Assembly: GCA_034434595.1 (NCBI GenBank)
Contig: DAOTZD010000016.1
Span: forward strand, 62,001 to 126,000
Direction of reading: 5' to 3'
Origin: Flexifilum sp034434595
GTDB taxonomy: Bacteria > Chloroflexota > Anaerolineae > Aggregatilineales > Phototrophicaceae
DNA: 64,000 bases
The position numbers were made by a program, and so were the translations under genes. Below the pieces are notes generated by a model. That model had not been told where the DNA came from, did not search any database, and worked only from the letters and a program-made list of their open reading frames with translations. Every line of letters starts with the position of its first letter. Within the stretch, counting starts at the first letter, position 1. Shown here one piece after another: positions 1 to 8,126 of the stretch.

Positions 1-606
1 CATATCGAAGAAATCGATCTGCGTGAATTGGTCGATCAAGTAGTGGCGAATTTACAGGGACGCGCCACAAATGAGCGTAAAGGTATTCAGGTTTCAACCA
101 GCATCGCGGATGACCTGAACGTTCTCATGGCAGACCGGGTGAAACTGTCGCAAATCATGACAAACCTTGTAGACAATGCTTTTAATTACACCTACGCTGG
201 TGGTAAGATTGACATTACGGCACGGATTGATGATGATCCCCGTTACGCCCTCATCACGGTAAAAGATACCGGAATTGGCATTCCCAAAGAATTTTTGCCG
301 CGCATTTGGAATCGCTTTGAGCGATACGAAGAACATGCGCTGGTAATGGACGCTGCCGGAACGGGCTTGGGGCTGCCGATTGTCAAGAATCTGGTCGAAA
401 TGCACGAAGGTGAAATCTGGGTGGAGAGCGAAGTGAACGTCGGCACGACGTTCTACGTCAAGCTGCCGATGCAAGGTCCCGGCAGCGTTGAAAGACCCGG
501 TATCGACGACACGGGCGAACAACAGGTACAGGGCGCAAATACATCAGTGAACAGCAGCCCATCCTCAATGCGCGAGAATCAGTCACCCGGTGATAATGAA
601 GGATGA
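1..606 (+). CDS. Sensor histidine kinase, C-terminal part (5' end outside window)
   Basis: The frame is open from the first base, so this is the 3' part of a longer gene. It encodes a HATPase_c ATP-binding domain: an N box (DNAFNYT), a G1 box (DTGIGIP), an F-box region (RFERYEEH) and a G2 box (GTGLGLPIV) are all present, in the order expected of a HisKA-type kinase. The dimerisation and phosphoacceptor His region and the sensor are outside the window. After the catalytic domain comes a polar tail of about 40 residues with no visible domain. The gene ends 7 bases before the response regulator, so the two very probably form a cognate pair. Family assignment is firm; the signal sensed is unknown. 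Confidence 0.92.
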   Translation, partial: HIEEIDLRELVDQVVANLQGRATNERKGIQVSTSIADDLNVLMADRVKLSQIMTNLVDNAFNYTYAGGKIDITARIDDDPRYALITVKDTGIGIPKEFLPRIWNRFERYEEHALVMDAAGTGLGLPIVKNLVEMHEGEIWVESEVNVGTTFYVKLPMQGPGSVERPGIDDTGEQQVQGANTSVNSSPSSMRENQSPGDNEG

Positions 607-613
607 AGCAAAC

Positions 614-991
614 ATGGCACACATTTTGATCGCAGAAGACGAACGCGACATCCGAGAGTTGATCAATTTCACGCTGATGTTCGCCGGATATACCGTGACA
701 ACGGCGGCAAACGGGGCGGAAGCTGTCGAACTCGCGCCGCAGGTCAAGCCCGACCTGATTATGATGGATGTGCGTATGCCAAAAATGACGGGATATGAAG
801 CGTGCCGCCAAATCAAGCAGATGGATGGTATGAAAGAAATTCCCGTGATCTTTCTGTCAGCAAAAGGGCAGGACGAAGAAATCCAGACGGGTATCGACGC
901 GGGCGCGACTGCGTATTTACTCAAGCCGTTTTCCCCCGACGAGTTGACTCGTCGCGTCGGTGAAATTCTCAAAAAGTCGGGTACGGCGTAA
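614..991 (+). CDS. Single-domain response regulator (CheY-like receiver)
   Basis: A 125-residue receiver domain with no output domain. The acidic pocket is AEDE near residues 7-10, the phosphoacceptor is Asp52 (in IMMDVRMP), the conserved Thr/Ser is in FLSAKGQ and the Lys is in LLKPFSP. I chose the ATG at 614 because AAGGATG lies about 10 bases upstream and the protein then begins directly with the first strand (MAHILIAEDE); an ATG at 590 is possible but would overlap the kinase. Placed right behind the kinase, it is probably its phosphorylation target. Without a DNA-binding domain it would act through a protein partner or a phosphorelay. Confidence 0.92.
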   Translation: MAHILIAEDERDIRELINFTLMFAGYTVTTAANGAEAVELAPQVKPDLIMMDVRMPKMTGYEACRQIKQMDGMKEIPVIFLSAKGQDEEIQTGIDAGATAYLLKPFSPDELTRRVGEILKKSGTA

Positions 992-1012
992 CTTAGGCGG
1001 CGTAGGCGGACC

Positions 1013-2056
1013 ATGAGCGCCATCAGCATCGGCGGGGATCTAGTACATTATGAAGTTTTGGGGCGTGGTCGCCCAGTTGTGCTTTTGCACGGCTGGATAG
1101 GATCGTGGCGCTATTGGGTTCCCACGATGCAGCAGCTCCAGTCCAACTATCGCATCTACGCGCTTGATCTGTTTGGCTTTGGCGACAGCGGCAAGAACCC
1201 GCAGAAATATTCGCTAGAGCATCAGCTTGTACTGCTTGACGACTTCATGAAGCAGTTGGGGATTCCCAAAGCAGCGGTCATCGGTCATGGCTTGGGCGCG
1301 TTGATCGCATTGACGTTCGCTCGCCGCTATCCTGACCGTATCCCGCGCTTGCTGTTGGTAAGCGCGCCGCTCTTCGATACGCATGATCTGGATCGGCGCA
1401 CGCCTGCCGGACGCAAAGTGCTGCTAACATCAAATGCAGCGGCAGCAGCCACCAGTCCGTTGGATACGCAAGAATTTAGCCCTAGTTCACCAACGGCGAT
1501 GAGTGCCAGTGCCGCTATGCGTGCCGCGCTCATTGAAGCGGCGCGCGCGCGCAACAACGGCGTTCCAGTGCCGCCATCAGCCGAAGATGTGACCATCAAC
1601 CGCTTAGAGATTGTCGAGACACCCAACCAGAACCCATTAGTCGGCATTCTTGGCGATGGGAATGTCGAAACGCTCCTGCTCAAGTGTTTCAAGCGGTCAG
1701 AAGTGTTCTACACCAAGCTCGATTTGGATACGCCCAAGACCGATTCCCGCGCATTAACTGAATCGATCCGCACGTTTGACGCGGGGCGAGTCTTGGATAC
1801 CATGCGTTTGCTGCCCATGCCGACTATGGTGGTGCATGGCATGGAAGACCGCTTGATCAACCCACCGCCGGAAGAAGTGTGGAACTATATCACCCTCGAT
1901 AAAGAGAATTTGCTGCTGCATGTGCCGCTTCCCGGTGTGCGTCACTTCCCGATGTTGGAGGATGAGCGGTTTTTCAAGGTTGCGATGGACTTCTTGGAAG
2001 CAAGCGATCTTTCAAAAGTGGCGGTGAAAGAACGCTGGCGCAGACGCACGCGCTGA
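1013..2056 (+). CDS. Alpha/beta-hydrolase-fold protein lacking the nucleophile Ser
   Basis: A 347-residue alpha/beta-hydrolase-fold protein. Residues 1-60 show the usual start (VVLLHGWIGSWRYW with an oxyanion-hole HG, then DLFGFGDSG). At the nucleophile elbow, where the family has G-x-S-x-G, the sequence reads G-H-G-L-G, so residue 93 is Gly rather than Ser. The acid (HGMEDRL) and the His (GVRHFPML) of the triad are kept. A low-complexity Ala/Ser/Pro segment at about 140-170 interrupts the cap region. It follows the response regulator by 22 bases and is probably co-transcribed. Either it is catalytically dead, perhaps a binding or scaffold protein, or it uses an unusual mechanism. No substrate can be named. 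Confidence 0.8.
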   Translation: MSAISIGGDLVHYEVLGRGRPVVLLHGWIGSWRYWVPTMQQLQSNYRIYALDLFGFGDSGKNPQKYSLEHQLVLLDDFMKQLGIPKAAVIGHGLGALIALTFARRYPDRIPRLLLVSAPLFDTHDLDRRTPAGRKVLLTSNAAAAATSPLDTQEFSPSSPTAMSASAAMRAALIEAARARNNGVPVPPSAEDVTINRLEIVETPNQNPLVGILGDGNVETLLLKCFKRSEVFYTKLDLDTPKTDSRALTESIRTFDAGRVLDTMRLLPMPTMVVHGMEDRLINPPPEEVWNYITLDKENLLLHVPLPGVRHFPMLEDERFFKVAMDFLEASDLSKVAVKERWRRRTR

Positions 2057-2101
2057 TGATCGGGTGCATACCCACGCTTATCCACACCAACCCTTAAGAA
2101 C

Positions 2102-2330
2102 TATGTCTTTTATGTCCCGATTTTGAGGGGGTTGGGACACAAGACCGCGCGCCTTAATGGTTCGTCAAGGGTGTGAGTGAATGCATGGCGAGAAGTATTA
2201 AGAAGCACGTCAATATCCCCCCAAAATGTCTGTGGCGCGTTACATTTTATGTCTTGGTTGGTCGGGCGGGACATTCAGGCTTGCGATATGGGACATAAGC
2301 TGCGCGACGCGCTTCTTTACCGGACATAAG
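2102..2330. promoter_or_regulatory. Cluster of TATGTC/GACATA motifs upstream of thiamine pyrophosphokinase gene
   Basis: The hexamer TATGTC or its complement occurs at 2102, 2111, 2248, 2292 and 2323, with near copies at 2225 and 2270. Longer copies read TTATGTCCC (2110-2118), GGGACACAA (2134-2142) and GGGACATAA (2290-2298). The first two copies are direct repeats spaced 9 bases apart. Such a density in about 230 bases is unlikely by chance and suggests operator sites or a structured leader. No TPP-riboswitch core was recognised here. Confidence 0.4.
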
Positions 2331-2339
2331 GTTTTGATT

Positions 2340-3038
2340 GTGACCGACACACAAGGGCAGCCTGCTCGCCCACGCGATATTTTGATATTCGCCAATGGCG
2401 AACCGAACGACGGTGACATGGTGCAGCAGGTCATTCACAGCACGCATCAGCCGATCATCGCGGCGGCGGATGGCGGAGCGCGCATCGCTCAGCATTACGG
2501 CTTCACGCCCGACATTATCATTGGGGACATGGATTCGCTGCGGGCGGACGAACTCGAAGAGTTCGCAGCGGCGGGCGTGCACATTGAACAACACTCGATC
2601 CACAAGAATGAAACGGATTTAGAACTCGTATTTTTGTGGGGCGCGAAACAGGTGGCATTAGGGATTGCCACACCGCGTTTTCGCGTGATTGGCGCGGTGG
2701 GAGATCGGCTGGATCAAGTGTTGAGCAACGTGTACCTGATGGCAATTCCGGCGCTGAAGGGGATTGATGTGCGGATGATTGCGGGGCGGCAGGAAACATG
2801 GCTGGCGATGCCGGGGATCACAACCTTTGAAGGTGCGGAAGGCGACACGGTATCGCTGATCCCGTTGAACGGCACGGTGCGCGGGGTGCGAACGGAAAAC
2901 CTGTACTATCCACTGCATGATGAAGATTTGTTGTTTGGTCCGGCGCGCGGCGTAAGCAACGTTATGAATGGATCGCGCGCGGCGGTGCATGTGCGCGAAG
3001 GCGTGCTGCTGATCGTGCATACGATTGGGCGCGCGTAA
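2340..3038 (+). CDS. Thiamine pyrophosphokinase
   Basis: Transfers pyrophosphate from ATP to thiamine to give thiamine diphosphate, in the cytoplasm. Family motifs are visible in order: ILIFANGE, ADGGA, IIGDMDSL, HKNETDLE and GDRLDQVLSN; the last usually carries His where Gln is seen here. An upstream ATG at 2226 would add 38 residues with no family similarity that run through the repeated TATGTC motifs, so I prefer GTG 2340, which has AAGG about 8 bases upstream and gives 232 residues, close to the family's usual 210-230. The DUF402 gene follows after 10 bases. Thiamine could be salvaged, since no thiamine biosynthesis gene lies nearby. Confidence 0.88.
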   Translation: MTDTQGQPARPRDILIFANGEPNDGDMVQQVIHSTHQPIIAAADGGARIAQHYGFTPDIIIGDMDSLRADELEEFAAAGVHIEQHSIHKNETDLELVFLWGAKQVALGIATPRFRVIGAVGDRLDQVLSNVYLMAIPALKGIDVRMIAGRQETWLAMPGITTFEGAEGDTVSLIPLNGTVRGVRTENLYYPLHDEDLLFGPARGVSNVMNGSRAAVHVREGVLLIVHTIGRA

Positions 3039-3048
3039 GGTGAATTTG

Positions 3049-3534
3049 ATGTGTATCACGGTGATCAAGCTGGATCATGACGGCGCGTTCGTGTGGAAGT
3101 ATGCGGGCGAACTCGTGGAGCGAGGCAGTACATGGGTGTGCATCGACGCGCGTATGGGGCGTGACCACGATGCCGGATATGTGCATTTTCGGCTGGGCGA
3201 CACCATGACTGAATGGTTTTATAGTGACCGCTGGTACAACGTCTTTCGCATTCAAGATGTGGACGATGGACGGTTGAAAGGTTGGTACTGCAACATCACC
3301 CGTCCGGCGCTGATCAACTGGGAAGATGCCGAACATGGCGCATCGGTGCGTGCGGAAGATTTGGCACTCGACGTGTTTATCGATCCGCGCGGTAGGCTGT
3401 TGGTGCTGGATGAAGACGAATTCGCGGCGCTTGATCTGCCGGAGTATGAACGCGCCGAAGCATGGGCGGCAGTTGAACAGTTGAAGCAGCTTGTCGAAAC
3501 ACGCACCGCACCATTTGATGAAATTATCGTTTAG
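3049..3534 (+). CDS. DUF402 family protein (possible nucleoside-diphosphate phosphatase)
   Basis: A 161-residue protein of the DUF402 family, whose characterised members hydrolyse nucleoside diphosphates or act in antibiotic biosynthesis (FomD). The conserved region is clear: WYNVFRI, then GWYCNITRPA, then the acidic VRAEDLALDVFIDP and LVLDEDEF, which in the family bind divalent metal. ATG 3049 has AAGGTG 6 bases upstream, better than the TTG at 3025, which would overlap the preceding gene. It is probably co-transcribed with the thiamine pyrophosphokinase gene; whether it acts on nucleotides of that pathway is speculation. Family assignment is firm, substrate unknown. Confidence 0.85.
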   Translation: MCITVIKLDHDGAFVWKYAGELVERGSTWVCIDARMGRDHDAGYVHFRLGDTMTEWFYSDRWYNVFRIQDVDDGRLKGWYCNITRPALINWEDAEHGASVRAEDLALDVFIDPRGRLLVLDEDEFAALDLPEYERAEAWAAVEQLKQLVETRTAPFDEIIV

Positions 3535-3542
3535 ACCACACC

Positions 3543-3572
3543 AGCTTTATATTCTTTTTAATAAAGCTTTTT
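3543..3572 (+). terminator. Probable intrinsic terminator after the DUF402 gene
   Basis: Perfect 8-bp inverted repeat AGCTTTAT / ATAAAGCT with a 10-base loop, followed by a run of T. The stem is AT-rich and therefore weak. It lies 8 bases past the stop codon and just before the next promoter. Confidence 0.55.
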
Positions 3573-3583
3573 CGCAATCCACA

Positions 3584-3613
3584 TTGACTTTCCTAATGCT
3601 GCCCACCTATAAT
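3584..3613 (+). promoter_or_regulatory. Sigma-70-type promoter of the PucC-family gene
   Basis: TTGACT (3584-3589) and a perfect TATAAT (3608-3613) separated by 18 bases, about 40 bases ahead of the ATG at 3655. This fits a housekeeping promoter and comes right after the preceding terminator, so the carrier gene is its own transcription unit. Confidence 0.7.
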
Positions 3614-3654
3614 TCTGTGTAAATCTGCATAAAACTATAGAAATCGGCATACGC

Positions 3655-5151
3655 ATGGCAACCATGATTCAACATTCCGCTGGTTTGACAGCGGATACGC
3701 CCGCCGCTGAATCGGAGCAGTCCGTCGGCGGATTATCGACCACGCGCAATCTTAAGATCGGGTTCTTCCATCTCGGTTCGGGTATGGCGGATGTGCTTGC
3801 GACGGGCATCTGGAATCGCATCATGATCAGCGATCTAGGCTTCGCCGCAGCGCCGATCAGTATTTTGGCAGCGCTCCGCTACTTTTTAGCGCCGCTGGGC
3901 GTATGGGCGGGGCGCATGAGTGACCGTACTGCGGTGTGGGGGTATCGCCGTTTGTTTTGGGTGTGGCTTGGACGCGCGATGATGATGTTGAGCATTCTCG
4001 GCTTGGGGATTTCAACCGCGTCGATTGCCGCGACTGGTGTGCGCGGTGAAGCCACCGTTATCCAGTGGATCGGTTTGGCGGGGTCGATGGTGATGTTCAG
4101 TCTCGGCAACGCGCTTTCCGGCAGCACATTCTTGGCGCTGATCTATGACCGTGCGCGCGATGATCAACGCGGACGTGCGGTGGGCATCGTATGGACGTTT
4201 CTGCTTGTCGGCTTCACGGTTGGCGGTATCTTTTTCGGGATATTTCTACCGTCAGGCAGCACGCCGATGAATATTGCCAGCTTCACCCCCGATTTGGTCG
4301 GACAGCATTTCGGGCATGGCTTGGCACGTTTTACACCGCTGATTCTACAAAATTTGTTTTTGATCGCCGCGCTTACGCTTGGCAGTTTGTGGTTCTTCTC
4401 GCTGATAGGCGAAGAAAAGCGGAGCCGCGGGGCGGTCAACACAGCGGAGAGCAGCGAACACAACACATCGCTCACTGCCGATCTTCGCCTCGCGTGGTCG
4501 AACCGTCAAACCCGCTACTTCTTTTGGTATCTCGCACTGTCGATGCTGTTCGCGTTCTCGCAAGACACCATCCTTGAACCCTTCGCTGCCGACGTGTTCG
4601 GCATGGAAGCGCGTATCACGACGCGCTTTGCTGCCTACTGGGGCAGTATGGCAATTCTGGCAACCATCGTGTTTCTGATTCTTGGTCGCCGCTTCAAATG
4701 GCTGACGAATTCGCGCATGAACTATCTCGGCGTTGGGCTACTGATCGGCGCGTTCGTTATCTTCGGTGTGTCATCACTTGCTCACATTCGTGGGCTTGTG
4801 ACCGTTGGCTTGATTGGGTTAGGGCTTGGGTTGGGCGTGTGGAATGTTGGCACTCTCGGCTTGATGATGGATATGAGTCCTTTTGGGCGCGCGGGGACGT
4901 TCTTGGGCTTCTGGACGCTTGTCGTAACGATGGCACGCGGGATCGGCGTGAGCGGGGGCGGTATCGTGCGCGACCTGTTCTACGGGACGACGTTCAATCA
5001 CTCGTTGAGCTACGGCGCGGTGTTCGTAATCGGCGCGATTGGCTTGGCTGTCAGCTTGTATATGTTGAGCCGCGTTAACGTGCGCGCCTTCAAACAGGCA
5101 GAAGAACAGCAAGCCGATGCCAAATCCGTGTTTGCAGGCGCGATGGATTAG
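3655..5151 (+). CDS. PucC-family (BCD) major facilitator carrier
   Basis: A 498-residue polytopic inner-membrane protein with about 12 hydrophobic segments. The start of the core (KIGFFHLGSGMADVLATG, then NRIMISDLGF, LRYFLAPLGVWAG and R-M-S-D) resembles the PucC/bacteriochlorophyll-delivery branch of the MFS, where members help assemble light-harvesting complexes. Relatives also occur in non-phototrophic Chloroflexota, so this does not by itself show photosynthesis, and no pigment or reaction-centre gene lies in the window. The gene is monocistronic, flanked by its own promoter and a strong terminator. Transport substrate unknown. Confidence 0.78.
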   Translation: MATMIQHSAGLTADTPAAESEQSVGGLSTTRNLKIGFFHLGSGMADVLATGIWNRIMISDLGFAAAPISILAALRYFLAPLGVWAGRMSDRTAVWGYRRLFWVWLGRAMMMLSILGLGISTASIAATGVRGEATVIQWIGLAGSMVMFSLGNALSGSTFLALIYDRARDDQRGRAVGIVWTFLLVGFTVGGIFFGIFLPSGSTPMNIASFTPDLVGQHFGHGLARFTPLILQNLFLIAALTLGSLWFFSLIGEEKRSRGAVNTAESSEHNTSLTADLRLAWSNRQTRYFFWYLALSMLFAFSQDTILEPFAADVFGMEARITTRFAAYWGSMAILATIVFLILGRRFKWLTNSRMNYLGVGLLIGAFVIFGVSSLAHIRGLVTVGLIGLGLGLGVWNVGTLGLMMDMSPFGRAGTFLGFWTLVVTMARGIGVSGGGIVRDLFYGTTFNHSLSYGAVFVIGAIGLAVSLYMLSRVNVRAFKQAEEQQADAKSVFAGAMD

Positions 5152-5178
5152 CGCCGAAAGAGTGGCAAAACAGCAAGA

Positions 5179-5208
5179 AACGATTCACCGCGCGGTGAAT
5201 CGTTTTTG
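5179..5208 (+). terminator. Strong intrinsic terminator after PucC-family gene
   Basis: A 26-base perfect palindrome (AACGATTCACC, centre GCGC, GGTGAATCGTT) followed directly by TTTTT. It ends the carrier transcript about 30 bases after its stop. Confidence 0.88.
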
Positions 5209-5330
5209 TTTATCTTTCAAGGTGCGCGGAAGAAAAATTAAGGTAATAATACTAGTGTGAAGCTATCGTGCAAAACGGTTAGTTGATGTATATTCAGAAA
5301 TAGTTGAGCCAACTTTAAGGAGGGGTCGCC

Positions 5331-6083
5331 TTGCGTACCAAACTCGTCGTTATTTTTCTGACTCTTGTGTGCTTGATCGGCGCGGTTGCGCCCGCGTTTT
5401 CTCAAGATGGCGCGGTTGCGTCCGTGAATACTGCTTATTTGAATGTGCGTTCTGGTCCCGGTTTAGGCTATGGCACGATTGCCACACTCCCGCGTGGGTT
5501 TGGGGTTCAGCTTCTTGGTCGTAACGCAGCCAACAACTGGGTGCTCATTGGGCTGACCAACGGCGTACAGGGGTGGGTGAACATCAACTACGTGTATACT
5601 ACCACCCGCGTGAGTACTCTGCCGCTGGCAGAAAATGTTGCTGGTACGCCGATTGAACCTGCCGCGACGATCACGGGCTATGTGGTTGGAGAACTGCGTT
5701 CGGGACCCAACGAAGCTAATCCTGTGATTGCGACGGTTGGGTTGGGGGCGAATGTGACACTAGTTGGGCGCAACTATGATGCGTCATGGGTGCTTATCCG
5801 CCTTGCTGATGGTACGACGGGGTGGGTGCAGGCAGGGGCGGTAACAAGCACTGTCCCGGCGCGCGCGCTGGGCACGGCTGATGGCAGCGTGTATGCGCCG
5901 CCGCCGCCGAGTAATTCCGGCACGCCCGGTACCGGCTACCAGACATACACAATTCAACCCGGTGATACGCTGCTGGCGATTGCCGCACGCTTCAACGTCA
6001 ATGTGTATCAACTGGCACAGCTGAACGGCATCTATAACATCAACGTGATTTACTACGGACAAACTCTGCGTATTCCGGGTTAA
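5331..6083 (+). CDS. Secreted SH3b-SH3b-LysM cell-wall protein
   Basis: A 250-residue exported protein. The signal peptide covers about residues 1-25 (ending near AFSQ). Two bacterial SH3 domains follow, at about 30-85 (YLNVRSGPG and GWVNINYV) and about 110-168 (GELRSGPN and GWVQAGAV). After a short Pro-rich linker comes a LysM domain at about 203-250 (YTIQPGDTLLAIAARF through YYGQTLRIPG). Both domain types bind peptidoglycan or related glycans. There is no catalytic domain, so it probably is a wall-binding or structural protein. The start is TTG, fixed by a perfect AAGGAGG 7 bases upstream. It stands as a single gene between the carrier and murJ. Confidence 0.88.
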   Translation: MRTKLVVIFLTLVCLIGAVAPAFSQDGAVASVNTAYLNVRSGPGLGYGTIATLPRGFGVQLLGRNAANNWVLIGLTNGVQGWVNINYVYTTTRVSTLPLAENVAGTPIEPAATITGYVVGELRSGPNEANPVIATVGLGANVTLVGRNYDASWVLIRLADGTTGWVQAGAVTSTVPARALGTADGSVYAPPPPSNSGTPGTGYQTYTIQPGDTLLAIAARFNVNVYQLAQLNGIYNINVIYYGQTLRIPG

Positions 6084-6168
6084 GTTTGGTTCGGGTTTGA
6101 AATTTCGCATTTCATTGAGGGCGCGGGAATACAGCCTGCGCCCTTCTGATTCTTAGACGAAGACACAC

Positions 6169-7821
6169 ATGGCAAAAACACTTTCAAGCGGGCAAATCGC
6201 GCGGGCGGCGCTCGTCGTGCTGCTGGGATTTCTCGCCAGCGGCATTTTAGGGTTAATCCGCACGGCGGCATTTAGCACGGCGTTTGGCGCGGCGGATGAA
6301 CTCGATGCGTTCTACGCCGCCCAGCGCATCCCCGAACTGATTTTCACGCTGGTGGCAGGAGGCGCGTTGGGGTCATCGTTCATTCCTGTGTTTTCGCGCA
6401 TGATGAACGAAAGTGATACCAGCGCGTGGCGGCTGGCAAGCGCGGTCATGTCACTAGCGGGCTTAATTGGCGCGGCGCTTGCCACGATTATGTATGTGTT
6501 TGCGCCACAGATCATCCCGTCGCTGCTCGTCCCCGGCGAACCCGAATTCAAACAGGCGCTTACAACTTCGCTGACACAAATGATGCTGCCGACAGTTGTG
6601 CTGTTTACGATCAGCGGATTGACGATGGGTATTTTGAACGCCAATGGTGTGTTCACACTGCCAGCGTTGGCGGCGAGTTTGTACAACGCGGGGCAGATCG
6701 TAGGTGCGGTGATCCTTGTGCCGCTGATGCGCGCGGACGATATGCGCCATTGGGTGAGCGAGAATTTCGCCTTTCTGCCGCACGGATTGTCGAACGTGCC
6801 CGACAGCGCGATCTATGCGCTGGCATACGGCGCATTGATCGGCGCGGCGCTGCATCTTCTGGTACAGCTTCCCGGCTTGCACCGGATTGGGGCAAGCCTG
6901 CGATTCCTGCCGAACATTCATATCAAGGGCGTGCGCGACGTGCTGGTGCTGATGGGTCCGCGCGTGTTGGGGCTGGCAGTTGTGCAGGTGAATTTTCTGG
7001 TCAATGTGGTGCTGACTTCAACCATGGTCGAAGGCAGTCGCACCGCGCTCGTTACCGCATGGACGCTCATGTTCTTCGCGCTTGGTGTGATTGCCCAAAG
7101 TGTTGGAACGGCGTTGTTTCCTACGCTGTCGGCATTGGTGGCAAACAAAGACATGGAAGCCTACAAAGATCGTTTGGCGACAGCGCTGCGAAGTGTGTTG
7201 TTCATGAGCTTTCCCGCAACCGTCGGGATGATTTTGCTTGGCGCTCCCGTCATAACTGTGCTGCTCGAACGCGGTGAATGGGACGCACAAAGTACGGCAG
7301 CAACCGCGTGGGCGCTCACGTTCTATGCCATTGGCATCAGCGGACACAGTTTGCTCGAAGTGCTGTCGCGGGCGTTCTATGCGCTCGAAGATACATGGAC
7401 TCCGGTAGCAGTGGGGATATTCGCCATCATCGCCAATATCGCATTAAGCTTGGTGTTTATCAACGTGATTGGCGCACGGGATAATCTCACACAAGGGGCA
7501 TTCGGTGGGTTGGCGCTGGCGAACTCACTGACAACCCTGCTTGAAGGCGTGGTGTTGTGGGTGCTGCTGCGGCGGCGGATCGGCGGGCTGCATGATCGCT
7601 ATGTGCTGCGAGGGGCGTTTCCCGCGCTGATCGCAGCGATGGGCATGGGTGCGATGGTATACGTCACGTCACGGCTGCTTGATGGCAGCAGTGCATGGGT
7701 GATCGCAGGCGTGGGGACAACGTTCGGCGCAGCAGTGTTCTTCGCGCTGGCGTTGGCGCTCAAAATTGACGAAGCACGAACAATCCCTAACCTTTTGCTA
7801 AGGCGACTCAGGCGGTCATAA
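6169..7821 (+). CDS. murJ: MurJ/MviN-type lipid II flippase
   Basis: A 550-residue polytopic protein of the MOP superfamily with about 14 membrane segments. It flips the peptidoglycan precursor lipid II across the inner membrane. The N-terminal signature is clear: GFLASGILGLIRTAAFSTAF, AADELDAFYAAQRIPEL and GGALGSSFIPVFSR, including the Arg residues of the central cavity. Downstream, LLEVLSRAFYALEDTWTP matches the second half of the family. It is close to the usual 500-550 residues. The xse genes are convergent, with a shared hairpin between. Confidence 0.9.
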   Translation: MAKTLSSGQIARAALVVLLGFLASGILGLIRTAAFSTAFGAADELDAFYAAQRIPELIFTLVAGGALGSSFIPVFSRMMNESDTSAWRLASAVMSLAGLIGAALATIMYVFAPQIIPSLLVPGEPEFKQALTTSLTQMMLPTVVLFTISGLTMGILNANGVFTLPALAASLYNAGQIVGAVILVPLMRADDMRHWVSENFAFLPHGLSNVPDSAIYALAYGALIGAALHLLVQLPGLHRIGASLRFLPNIHIKGVRDVLVLMGPRVLGLAVVQVNFLVNVVLTSTMVEGSRTALVTAWTLMFFALGVIAQSVGTALFPTLSALVANKDMEAYKDRLATALRSVLFMSFPATVGMILLGAPVITVLLERGEWDAQSTAATAWALTFYAIGISGHSLLEVLSRAFYALEDTWTPVAVGIFAIIANIALSLVFINVIGARDNLTQGAFGGLALANSLTTLLEGVVLWVLLRRRIGGLHDRYVLRGAFPALIAAMGMGAMVYVTSRLLDGSSAWVIAGVGTTFGAAVFFALALALKIDEARTIPNLLLRRLRRS

Positions 7822-7833
7822 TCCCGTGTTAGC

Positions 7834-7867
7834 TTTATCCCAACTCGTATCACAAATTTGGGATAAA
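7834..7867. terminator. Hairpin between convergent murJ and xseB
   Basis: Perfect 10-bp inverted repeat TTTATCCCAA / TTGGGATAAA with a 14-base loop. Its place between two convergent genes suggests a bidirectional terminator, though neither side has a long T run. Confidence 0.5.
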
Positions 7868-7930
7868 AGTGGGATTCTGTGGGTTAATTTTGGGTAATTT
7901 GGCTGTGGAAATGGTTTGAATCTATTTAGA

Positions 7931-8125
7931 TCATTGTTCGCTGATCTGCGTGATGCGGAGTTCGGCGCTGTCAAGCAGCTTTTGACAGTAATCCGAAAGC
8001 TGGCGACCCCGTTCAAACAAACTCATCGATTCTTCTAAGGGCAAATCGCCTTCTTCCAAGCGCGCGATGATGCTTTCAAGCTCGTCATATGCCGCTTCAA
8101 AGGTCAACTGCGAGAGATCGTTCAT
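7931..8125 (-). CDS. xseB: Exodeoxyribonuclease VII small subunit
   Basis: A 64-residue protein with the XseB signature: LTFEAAYDELESIIARLEEG, then LPLEESMSLFERGRQL and CQKLLDSAE, forming the helical hairpin that binds the large subunit. Several small subunits join one XseA to make exonuclease VII, which degrades single-stranded DNA from both ends. Its start codon lies one base from the stop of xseA, so the two are translated from one message. Length is typical (60-80). Confidence 0.93.
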   Translation of the reverse strand: MNDLSQLTFEAAYDELESIIARLEEGDLPLEESMSLFERGRQLSDYCQKLLDSAELRITQISEQ

Positions 8126-8126
8126 G

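Noticed and set aside
2057..2339. TPP riboswitch upstream of thiamine pyrophosphokinase
   Set aside because: I looked for the CUGAGA and ACCUGA core segments and did not find them; only repeated TATGTC motifs are present.
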